DNA from: an uncultured Faecalicoccus sp.
GTDB taxonomy: Bacteria > Bacillota_I > Bacilli_A > Erysipelotrichales > Erysipelotrichaceae
Direction of reading: 5' to 3'
DNA length: 5,401 nt
Assembly (NCBI GenBank): GCA_902497095.1
Contig: CABVDD010000070.1
Span: forward strand, 1 to 5,401
Shown: positions 1 to 5,397 of the stretch, piece by piece
How the letters are laid out: each line of letters begins with the position of its first letter
Numbering within the stretch: the first letter of the stretch is position 1
Translations under genes and position numbers: made by a program
The notes under the pieces: generated by a model
Database searches by the model: none
Told to the model about the DNA's origin: nothing
Seen by the model: the letters and a program-made list of their open reading frames with translations, nothing else

Positions 1-50
1 ACAATACAAAGTCAATCTCAATTTAACCTCAACAAAATTTATTTTTCATA

Positions 51-93
51 AAAAATATGACCGGCTTCTTTTTAAAGAAACAGTCATATTTTT
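51..93 (-). terminator. Intrinsic terminator of the small coiled-coil gene
   Basis: An 11-bp perfect stem (51-61 against 83-93) is followed, read on the minus strand, by a U-rich tract. A weaker internal pairing TTCTTT/AAAGAA lies in the loop. The stop codon of the gene ending at 84 sits inside the stem. The stem is A/T at its base, so the structure could also work on the plus strand. Confidence 0.75.
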
Positions 94-404
94 ATTCTAA
101 TATCCAGCTTCGCAGCTTTTCTCTTTTCAGCACGTTCCTTTTTCTTTGCTCTCAACTCATTGATTTCACTCTGCGATTTACTGATGACTGCATCAATGTT
201 CTTCACAATGTGCTTCGCGATTACACGTGCTTCGTCTTTGCTGTACGTTGACATTTTTTCCTGTACTGCCTCACTGTTCAGCAACTCATTGTTGATAAGT
301 TCAATGACCGGGCGTGCTTCTTCACGCTTGAGTTCGGCTTCTTTCGCTGCCATTTCCTTCTTCATTTTTTCAAGTTCTGCACGAACGTTTTTTAAATTAC
401 TCAT
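84..404 (-). CDS. Small coiled-coil protein of unknown function
   Basis: Encodes 106 residues. I do not recognise the family. The N-terminal part (about residues 3-30) is a Lys/Glu/Ala-rich heptad-like helix, for example ELEKMKKEMAAKEAELKREE. The middle (about 52-75) has a more globular helical composition, and the C-terminus (about 78-102) is another strongly basic helix rich in Lys, Arg and Ala. There is no signal peptide, membrane segment or catalytic motif, so a cytoplasmic, possibly oligomeric or nucleic-acid-binding adaptor is the most one can infer. The ATG is supported by AGAGG (414-418) at 9-nt spacing. Expression may depend on readthrough of the terminator at 449-495, because only about 30 bases separate that hairpin from the ribosome-binding site and no second promoter is visible there. 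It ends in its own terminator. Confidence 0.8.
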   Translation of the reverse strand: MSNLKNVRAELEKMKKEMAAKEAELKREEARPVIELINNELLNSEAVQEKMSTYSKDEARVIAKHIVKNIDAVISKSQSEINELRAKKKERAEKRKAAKLDIRIKI

Positions 405-448
405 ATACTGTAACCTCTACTTTCTATCAAAAAATTTGTAATAAAAAA

Positions 449-495
449 CGGTGAACAGAATCAAGAAACAATAAGTTTCCATCATCTGCTCACCG
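449..495 (-). terminator. Intrinsic terminator or attenuator upstream of the coiled-coil gene
   Basis: On the minus strand an 11-bp stem (485-495 with 449-459, one G.U wobble) encloses a second small stem (GAAAC 465-469 with GTTTC 475-479) and is followed at once by a run of six U. The single mismatch is an A-C pair on the plus strand but a G.U pair on the minus strand, so the structure fits minus-strand RNA. It lies about 30 bases before the Shine-Dalgarno of the gene at 84-404, which is the position of an attenuator. Confidence 0.75.
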
Positions 496-638
496 CTACG
501 TCTCTCACGTATTTTTATTTCAGAATACGCTTCTGCCAGAAGCTGTGCGTCCGTAAACAATTCGGTTTTCTACACCGTACTGCGTAGATATTTTTTCATA
601 TCGGACATTCTCTCGTGAACTTTTTTATTTAATTGTTC
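449..638 (-). ncRNA. Candidate structured leader or small RNA
   Basis: A predicted promoter (645-673) would start RNA near 638, and the hairpin at 449-495 would end it, giving about 190 nt. Between them several short stems can form: GCTTCT/AGAAGC at 529-543, TACGT/ACGTA at 497-511 and CGGT/ACCG at 563-577, plus a possible long-range CTACG/CGTAG pairing. A short reading frame on the minus strand (ATG at 599, peptide MKKYLRSTV, stop at 570-572; an earlier ATG is at 608) has GAGAGA about 9 nt upstream and could be a leader peptide. I recognise no known riboswitch, T-box or other RNA family. It is either an attenuating 5' leader of the 84-404 gene or an independent small RNA. It might also be a decayed gene, since two frames look weakly coding. 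Confidence 0.4.
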
Positions 639-644
639 AATGTA

Positions 645-673
645 AATATAACAAGTTTTCGCTATCTATTCAA
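645..673 (-). promoter_or_regulatory. Predicted sigma-70/SigA promoter of the leader RNA
   Basis: On the minus strand TTGAAT (668-673) and TATATT (645-650) are separated by exactly 17 bases: 4 of 6 and 5 of 6 matches to consensus. It lies just downstream of the phosphoesterase stop codon, so the small gene need not depend on transcription from the large one. A 7-bp inverted repeat TGTAAAT/ATTTACA (641-647, 680-686) brackets it. Confidence 0.55.
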
Positions 674-693
674 GTAACGATTTACACCATACA

Positions 694-3600
694 TTATTTT
701 TTATATGGCAATTCATTCCTCTCTGAAATAATATCATACCATGTTGTCAGCACATTTGAATTCAATTTCTGCATCTTTTTTATCTCACGAGATGCTTTGT
801 AAATGTCTGTTTCCAAATATTCTTGTGGCAACAATGATACTTCATTCTTTGTCTGTTTCACCGCTAAAGGATTTGATTTTTCACCTTCAATCAGCTTCAG
901 ATAGTTAGCATATAATTCCGGGCATTCATTTTTCAACAATGCCGGTACATTTGGATATACAAGCTTGTTAATAATATTAGATGCCCAATAACTTCGTACT
1001 GTCATATCTACTGGATTCACATATACATGATTGTAATAATCAATATCAATGATACAGCCATGAATCCATCCACTTCCACCAATTTTTCTAATTTCATCGG
1101 CAATGCTTTCCTGATAAGCTGTATATTTTTTCAAAGGTGTTTCAATAGATGCAATCATTGAATCCATATTATCATAATAATAATTCACATCTTTTGCATT
1201 TAATTTTTTCAATGCTCCACCATTCAACATCGACAGCGAACCTGTCTTTGTTTTATGAATAAAACAGTAATACCCATTCTTTTTCAACATATAAAGAATA
1301 TTAACTTGCCTATTGAACGTCATTGATATATTCTTTCCACGAGAAAAATCTTGATATTCCTGAGATGTAATTTCATATATGCCATCTTCATAGTCACCAA
1401 AATAATCATATTCTCCATCCATCAGAAAACTTTTCAAATGCGGACTTTCGTTTCTATAACCAATCTGATTATCAGCATATATTCTTTTTACACCATCGTC
1501 AAAGAACATATTCCTATGTGTATGACCACTGACATACACAAAATCATCATGACAATTTGCATCTACACACCAATCTTTTTTTGGTGTATGTGTAAAGATG
1601 ACTGTGTTTTTCTTTGTTAATACATCTGTTAATTTATCATACAGCTGTTCAAACTTTTTACTCTCTTGAATCTCTGTATTTCTATCAACAGTTGCTCGAT
1701 ACACACCGTCATTTGCATTGAATTCTTCATTGTAACCTGAGAATCCAAGACCACCCAAAATCACCAATCTTGTACATCTTAATTTTTCAAGAATAGCCTG
1801 ATTATCTGACTGTATCAATTCATCATATGGAATAATTCCCATGTCATCGGATTCATTTCTATAAAACAAATCATTATGCAATAAATACATTCCATTTTCC
1901 TTTAATACAGTTCTGTATTTATCAACAATCTCATCCACGGACAATCCTGGAAAATTCCAAAGTTCATGATTACCAAGAACAAATACAAAATTCCGTCTTC
2001 CTGAGCCTGCTAACTTTCTAAGCATTTTCACAAACAGTTCAAATATTGAAAATTCTGATGACACATCTCCACCGATAAGTGTCAAACTCGTACTTTCAGC
2101 TAAAATGTCATCAATGATTTTTTTTATTGTAAAAACAACATCTTCCTTTGATTTACACCCTGCATTTTTAATTCTATGCATTAAATGTAAATCAGAAATG
2201 TAGCTAATTCTATTAGAATCCCATAAAAACATATTTCCAAAACTTCCGAAAAGCATACTGCTATCAGATGAAACAATTTCCCTTGACGATTGTAATACCA
2301 ATGCTGTTTCTTCTTCATTCTTTTCAACTACTGGAAATTCACCAATGAGTTTTTTATCATAATCATACGATTTATATTGAACATTAAATTGTTCGCATAA
2401 TTCACTGGTCATTTTCACATCACTCAAGTTGATTCCGTCTATGTTGGAAAAATTTTTCATGCCAGTACAGAATAATAAATCTGCACCAGATAAATCCCCT
2501 TTCAAAAATGCCACGAAATCAAAGAAATATGAAAATCTATGTACCTGCTGTTTTACAATTTCTTTATCTTCATTACTCCAAAATTGACATACTGCAAATT
2601 CACCATTCTTATATACTTTCAACACCTTGCAACTCAGATTTTCATCTTCTCTAATCGGTAATTTTGTTGTATCATCTGTCATATATTTTGAAAAATCAAC
2701 ATCCAAATCAATGGCTCCTGATAAGTCACAATTTTTCAAATTACCATTTCTATACTTGATAAATTCATCAAATGTCTCAAAAGCTCGACATACATCTACA
2801 CTATGCCACTGATTCAAAGTTTTTCTGCCTTGACAGTTATAATAGCGATATACTTGTGTTTCTTCACAATAAAAATGTGTCACTTTATCAAAATAACCTA
2901 CTACAGTCATCTCAATATCCTGATTTTTCAAGTCTTCCACAAAATCTTTTACTTCTTTTTTTCGCTTCCTATTGGTTGCAACAGATGCTTGTGAAAAATC
3001 ATATTTATCAAGAATGACTTCTGGTGTATGAATCAAGCATAATCCCTGTACAGCATTACCACCGATATAATAGTCTTTTGACAAATATTCCATAAGCACA
3101 TCCAAATGCTTTTTGTTACACTGAGCATCAAAAGCATACTGGAAAAAGAAAAATTCTACACGTTTATATTGTGAGACCGTTGATTTTTCATAATTACTGC
3201 ATACCTTTTTGAATTGTTCATATGTATCACAAGCAATGAATTTATCCAACCACTGTTTTACACATTTCTTATTTGTTTTTTCACAACGCTCATATGATTC
3301 AATTTCATCCTGTGACCGTTCACACGAATAATCATCTACAGTTTCTGTCACAAAACTTTTCACTTTTTTCAATCGGTCTATATCAAGATTAAGATTTTTG
3401 GAAAATTCATCTTCAAATGCATACTGATAATAGCAAGCATCTTCGTATATATCACCATCCAAAAATCCATAATATTCCTCAAAAGAATCAAAGGTCATCT
3501 TATGCAATCTTGAAACAAGATTACCTGACAAATCTTTATGAAACCAATCTTCTTCTACAAAAAATGTTTGTGCGATTACATCAAAACCTCGATGACCACT

Positions 3601-3756
3601 TTTTCTCAGTCCCAATTTTCGTTCTGCTTTTACAACATTAGAATCTAAAGCAAATTCTTCTGGAACATTTCTCACTTCCAATTCTCCGCTTTTCAATTCC
3701 TTAATAATACGCTTTGCATCTGGACTTACCTTTGCAGACTTCGATACAGCTTTCAA
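694..3756 (-). CDS. Large multidomain calcineurin-like metallophosphoesterase
   Basis: Encodes 1020 residues from the TTG at 3754-3756. The catalytic domain (about residues 515-760) has every ligand of the binuclear-metal phosphoesterase fold: D522 and H524 (SDLH), D564 (GGD), N596 and H597 (GNHE), H723 (FTHTP) and H745/H747 (GHTH). It should therefore hydrolyse a phosphomonoester or phosphodiester, but the substrate (nucleotide, nucleic acid, protein or lipid) cannot be read from the sequence. The N-terminal half has three apparent copies of a unit ending in an F-D-x-F-like helix and G-[DN]-[LI]-x-x-x-x-[LI] (about 59-114, 280-349, 374-433), the last two with pentapeptide-like LSGA. The roughly 260-residue C-terminal part holds a striking block, GWIHGCIIDIDYYNHVYVNP, near 892-914. 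There is no signal peptide or membrane segment, so it is probably cytoplasmic. The usual single-domain family is only 200-300 residues, so most of this protein is unassigned. Its coding sequence is more A+T-rich than the neighbouring genes, suggesting separate acquisition. Confidence 0.9.
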   Translation of the reverse strand: MKAVSKSAKVSPDAKRIIKELKSGELEVRNVPEEFALDSNVVKAERKLGLRKSGHRGFDVIAQTFFVEEDWFHKDLSGNLVSRLHKMTFDSFEEYYGFLDGDIYEDACYYQYAFEDEFSKNLNLDIDRLKKVKSFVTETVDDYSCERSQDEIESYERCEKTNKKCVKQWLDKFIACDTYEQFKKVCSNYEKSTVSQYKRVEFFFFQYAFDAQCNKKHLDVLMEYLSKDYYIGGNAVQGLCLIHTPEVILDKYDFSQASVATNRKRKKEVKDFVEDLKNQDIEMTVVGYFDKVTHFYCEETQVYRYYNCQGRKTLNQWHSVDVCRAFETFDEFIKYRNGNLKNCDLSGAIDLDVDFSKYMTDDTTKLPIREDENLSCKVLKVYKNGEFAVCQFWSNEDKEIVKQQVHRFSYFFDFVAFLKGDLSGADLLFCTGMKNFSNIDGINLSDVKMTSELCEQFNVQYKSYDYDKKLIGEFPVVEKNEEETALVLQSSREIVSSDSSMLFGSFGNMFLWDSNRISYISDLHLMHRIKNAGCKSKEDVVFTIKKIIDDILAESTSLTLIGGDVSSEFSIFELFVKMLRKLAGSGRRNFVFVLGNHELWNFPGLSVDEIVDKYRTVLKENGMYLLHNDLFYRNESDDMGIIPYDELIQSDNQAILEKLRCTRLVILGGLGFSGYNEEFNANDGVYRATVDRNTEIQESKKFEQLYDKLTDVLTKKNTVIFTHTPKKDWCVDANCHDDFVYVSGHTHRNMFFDDGVKRIYADNQIGYRNESPHLKSFLMDGEYDYFGDYEDGIYEITSQEYQDFSRGKNISMTFNRQVNILYMLKKNGYYCFIHKTKTGSLSMLNGGALKKLNAKDVNYYYDNMDSMIASIETPLKKYTAYQESIADEIRKIGGSGWIHGCIIDIDYYNHVYVNPVDMTVRSYWASNIINKLVYPNVPALLKNECPELYANYLKLIEGEKSNPLAVKQTKNEVSLLPQEYLETDIYKASREIKKMQKLNSNVLTTWYDIISERNELPYKK

Positions 3757-3764
3757 GTAACACA

Positions 3765-3775
3765 CCCCTTTCCTT
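3765..3775 (-). promoter_or_regulatory. Ribosome-binding site that decides the phosphoesterase start
   Basis: AAGGAAAGGGG on the minus strand ends 8 bases before the TTG at 3754-3756, an ideal distance. The in-frame GTG at 3763-3765 overlaps the last G of this site and so cannot be the start. The TTG start makes the protein three residues shorter than the longest reading frame. Confidence 0.7.
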
Positions 3776-3801
3776 ATATATTCAACATCTACACATATCT
3801 A

Positions 3802-3835
3802 TTCATATATTACCAATTGTGATTGTTCATATATT
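3802..3835. repeat. Paired 10-bp direct repeat upstream of the phosphoesterase
   Basis: TTCATATATT occurs at 3802-3811 and again at 3826-3835, 24 bases start to start (slightly over two helical turns). The pair spans the end of the ribbon-helix-helix segment and the gap before the phosphoesterase start. Spaced short repeats are typical operators of ribbon-helix-helix proteins, but the sequence is simple and A+T-rich, so chance is possible. Confidence 0.45.
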
Positions 3836-4016
3836 CATCGGCAGCTAATCTGAAAAACGCAGACAGGCTCAAGCCGTGCGCCTTTGCCTTTGTTGTAAGA
3901 CGTTCCTTCTCATCCTTGGTCATGGATACAAGTGCTGTCGCTCTTGTATCTCCACCATTTGATTTCTTCGGTGTCTTCGACGCTGCTGTACAGGCACCTT
4001 GGCAAGATAGCTGATT
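3810..4016 (-). pseudogene. Ribbon-helix-helix (CopG/Arc-like) protein, apparently lacking its start
   Basis: The minus-strand frame ending at the TAA at 3810-3812 reads a linker with KTPKKSNGGDTRATA, then a beta-strand and two helices typical of ribbon-helix-helix proteins: TALVSMTKDEKERLTTKAKA followed by HGLSLSAFFRLAADEYM. Such proteins dimerise and bind operator DNA, or serve as relaxosome accessory proteins or antitoxins. The frame is open back to a TGA at 4017-4019 but contains no ATG, GTG or TTG before the ATG at 3921-3923, and that codon would remove the DNA-binding strand. It has no ribosome-binding site. The gene is therefore probably broken by a frameshift or truncated; a sequencing error is the alternative. 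It ends 53 bases before the phosphoesterase start on the same strand, so an intact version could have been its co-transcribed regulator. Base composition resembles the flanking small genes, not the phosphoesterase. Confidence 0.6.
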
Positions 4017-4135
4017 TCAGAACACAAGTTGTTTACAGCCTGTGCTGCTGTAGAATGCTTGTTAATATCATTAACAGAACAGCGACAGTTCTCAGCCTGT
4101 ACGATAGCTTCTGACTGCGGAGAAGAAAGGAATAT
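3920..4135 (-). other. Open coding-like stretch in another frame, upstream part of the broken gene
   Basis: A minus-strand frame open from 4135 to a TGA at 3920-3922 reads as plausible protein over its first two thirds (for example SVNDINKHSTAAQAVNNLCS, then EISYLAKVPV). It turns into an arginine-rich, non-protein-like tail (about QQRRRHRRNQ) once it overlaps the ribbon-helix-helix frame. This is what a frameshift around 3975-4000 would produce. There is no good start codon at its beginning, and the stretch runs into the ribosome-binding region of the divergent gene at 4144, which suggests that the 5' end was lost by recombination. I do not recognise the sequence. It could instead be chance openness. 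Confidence 0.35.
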
Positions 4136-4143
4136 TTATTATT

Positions 4144-4476
4144 ATGGCATTTTTAAATAATAACGGACAATTTACAGATGAATCATTGTCCTTACTCATG
4201 AGAGACCTCAGGGGGTTTATTACAGCAACAGAAACTGAACAATCTGGCAGATATACAACCCTAAGACCAAGCAAAATCGCAATCAGCGAACCTGTTCTGC
4301 GTGATCCTAAACAGATTCCTGAAGGTGAATATGTAAAATCTGAAGAACTGTGCAAAGGTTGTGCAGGTAATTGCACAAAAACTGAATGCAGCAAACACAG
4401 TAAAAATGACATTTGCTGGTACAAAGCACATCAGCACGCAAAAGCACTGTTAGAATCACTCAGCAAACTTGTATAG
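4144..4476 (+). CDS. Small cysteine-cluster protein, possible zinc binder
   Basis: Encodes 110 residues of a family I do not recognise. The N-terminal half is polar with one helix-like segment (about residues 13-25). The C-terminal half has five closely spaced cysteines, C70-x2-C73-x3-C77-x4-C82-x8-C91, with H85, H96 and H98 nearby, an arrangement suited to a structural zinc site or, less likely, an iron-sulfur cluster. It has no signal peptide or membrane segment. The ATG is preceded by GGAGAAGAAAGGA; the nearest AAAGG lies about 13 bases upstream, longer than usual, but there is no better start and the frame closes with a TAG at 4105-4107. The gene is divergent from the broken regulator and convergent with the RlmD-tail gene, sharing a terminator with it. 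No promoter with good spacing was found. Confidence 0.75.
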   Translation: MAFLNNNGQFTDESLSLLMRDLRGFITATETEQSGRYTTLRPSKIAISEPVLRDPKQIPEGEYVKSEELCKGCAGNCTKTECSKHSKNDICWYKAHQHAKALLESLSKLV

Positions 4477-4480
4477 ACAC

Positions 4481-4521
4481 AAAAATACCTCAAGTACCGA
4501 CATGGTACTTGAGGTATTTTT
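4481..4521. terminator. Bidirectional terminator between convergent genes
   Basis: A perfect 18-bp inverted repeat (4481-4498 and 4504-4521) with a 5-base loop GACAT has A-runs on one side and T-runs on the other, so it gives a U-tailed hairpin on both strands. It begins 4 bases after the stop codon of the plus-strand gene, and its last base is the first base of the opposing gene's stop codon. Confidence 0.92.
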
Positions 4522-4868
4522 TATATCATCTTGAAATGCTTAAAAGCCTTCATAATCAGTTCCCGCTTCTCAGCTGGACAATTCGGCACCTTATGACCTT
4601 CGGCTCCTGTATTATAATTATCACGCTTCTCAAAGCCACATTCATCCTTACACTGAGCAATGTATAACGACGATACAGAAACATTATACTGTTCCTTAAT
4701 CCATGCTTTAATCTCCGCATAGGTCGCAGAACCCTTGATACCACGCATATATTCGTTGTCTTCCGGCTCATAATCTACGTGCATATACTCAATACTTTTG
4801 TCTTCGACTATTTTCCTACCCAAAAGGACAACCGTCTCGACATGTGTCATACTGGTAGCATCATCCAT
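4521..4868 (-). CDS. Stand-alone C-terminal domain of clostridial RlmD-type rRNA methyltransferases
   Basis: Encodes 115 residues. From MTHVETVVLL (residues 7-16), through ATYAEIKAWI (48-57) and VSSLYIAQCKDECG (about 65-78), to the end AFKHFKMI, it follows the C-terminal extension that clostridial 23S rRNA uracil-C5 methyltransferases (RlmD/RumA) carry after their last catalytic motif, the P-x-T-x-HVETV region. The SAM-binding domain and catalytic cysteine are absent, so it cannot methylate RNA itself. The tail's own role is not known; binding to RNA or a protein partner is only inference. The ATG at 4866-4868 was chosen because AGGA lies 6 bases upstream. A GTG at 4908-4910 would add 14 residues but has no ribosome-binding site. 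The frame stays open and coding-like further back to about 4960, so this may be the surviving end of a larger gene rather than a complete small one. Confidence 0.7.
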   Translation of the reverse strand: MDDATSMTHVETVVLLGRKIVEDKSIEYMHVDYEPEDNEYMRGIKGSATYAEIKAWIKEQYNVSVSSLYIAQCKDECGFEKRDNYNTGAEGHKVPNCPAEKRELIMKAFKHFKMI

Positions 4869-4933
4869 TGGTCTTCCTAAACGTTTATCTTTAAAAAATC
4901 GGGCAACCACTTTAAAATCACTTGTAAATTTAT

Positions 4934-5056
4934 CTATAATTTCATCTTCTGCAGTTCATAATTATGACTTTCCCGTACGCATCTTGACAACTTTTGCTGC
5001 TCCCTCGCCAGTCTTTTTTCATTTTTTCTGAAAAATCCTGCTTCTTTGAATGTGTA
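4934..5056 (-). pseudogene. tnpB: Relic of an IS200/IS605-family TnpB (OrfB)
   Basis: This minus-strand frame reads 40 codons, with stops at both ends (5057-5059 and 4934-4936). It includes FFRKNEKRLAREQQKLSR followed by SHNYELQKMKL. That is the well-known TnpB block just after the N-terminal domain, of the general form F-R-K-x-E-K-x-L-x-R-x-Q-x-K-L-S-R-x(5)-S-x-N-Y-x-x-Q. Intact TnpB proteins are about 400 residues and are RNA-guided nucleases encoded by these insertion sequences. Here the RuvC catalytic region, the zinc ribbon and the N-terminus are all missing, and there is no start codon, so it is non-functional. No IS end, guide-RNA region or TnpA is visible. The assignment rests on recognising the motif only. 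Confidence 0.6.
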
Positions 5057-5063
5057 TTATGAT

Positions 5064-5186
5064 TTATTTTTCCTTTTCTACTGACTCTATCATACTATAG
5101 ATCGCATCATTAAACAAATATTCTTTTTTATTTTTACGCAATTCATCTCCCACCTGCAGAGTAAGGAGAATTCTTGCTACATTATG
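5064..5186 (-). other. Unassigned open stretch, possible gene remnant
   Basis: A minus-strand frame of 40 codons, bounded by TAA at 5187-5189 and TAA at 5064-5066, reads as protein-like sequence, for example ELRKNKKEYLFNDAIYSMIE. Possible starts are GTG at 5151-5153 (29 residues) or the TTG at 5142-5144 after GGGAG, but neither is convincing. I do not recognise it. With the TnpB relic beside it, it is most likely part of the same decayed region. Apart from this and the relic, 4869-5223 shows nothing I can identify. Confidence 0.25.
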
Positions 5187-5223
5187 TTAAATTTTGAATT
5201 CTACGAAATGGAAGTTCGTAACT

Positions 5224-5397
5224 CTATTCTTCCAACATAATAGTCTCTTCGTGTGTCTGAACATCCTCTGTGGTCGGGTAAACAGAAAAAAATGCAATAT
5301 TCATAACTATAAGAATAATATATATAACAATGATTACTGCAAAGGTTATTCCTATCGTTTTCCATATTCTTTTACGTTGACGATTTCTGATTGCCAT
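5224..5397 (-). CDS. Small single-span membrane protein
   Basis: Encodes 57 residues. A strongly basic N-terminus (MAIRNRQRKRIWK) is followed by one hydrophobic helix at about residues 14-37 (for example FAVIIVIYIILIVMNIAFF) and a short acidic tail with TTEDVQTHEE. By the positive-inside rule the N-terminus should be cytoplasmic and the acidic tail outside. The family is not recognised. Small proteins like this are common in mobile elements and operons as accessory membrane components, which says nothing about function here. The ATG lies only 4 bases from the window edge, so its ribosome-binding site cannot be seen and the true protein could start further upstream. No terminator follows the TAG. 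Confidence 0.6.
   Translation of the reverse strand: MAIRNRQRKRIWKTIGITFAVIIVIYIILIVMNIAFFSVYPTTEDVQTHEETIMLEE

Noticed and set aside
432..608. Reading frame from the ATG at 608 through an in-frame TAG to about 430, as one gene with amber readthrough
   Set aside because: Part of it is the terminator hairpin read as codons, and a neighbouring frame looks equally coding-like. Nothing supports TAG recoding in this kind of organism.
3763..3765. GTG as the phosphoesterase start
   Set aside because: It overlaps the last base of the GGGG of the ribosome-binding site, leaving no spacing; the TTG three codons later is 8 bases away.
3766..3809. Promoter for the phosphoesterase (TTGGTA with a 17-base spacer and TGTAGA)
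   Set aside because: The -10 element matches consensus at only 3 of 6 positions; too weak to annotate.
4092..4424. A 110-codon reading frame on the minus strand
   Set aside because: It lies opposite the plus-strand gene at 4144-4476, has no ribosome-binding site and reads as cysteine/serine/leucine-rich low-sense protein; a shadow.
4413..4667. Plus-strand frame crossing the shared terminator
   Set aside because: It runs through the 18-bp terminator and is antisense to the RlmD-tail gene; it has no ribosome-binding site.
4908..4910. GTG start for the RlmD-tail gene
   Set aside because: No ribosome-binding site precedes it, whereas the ATG at 4866-4868 has AGGA at 6 bases. It is not excluded, because the frame remains open upstream.
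5184..5240. An 18-residue plus-strand peptide after AAGGAG (5163-5168)
   Set aside because: The spacing to the ATG is about 15 bases, the peptide is very short, and it lies within decayed sequence.
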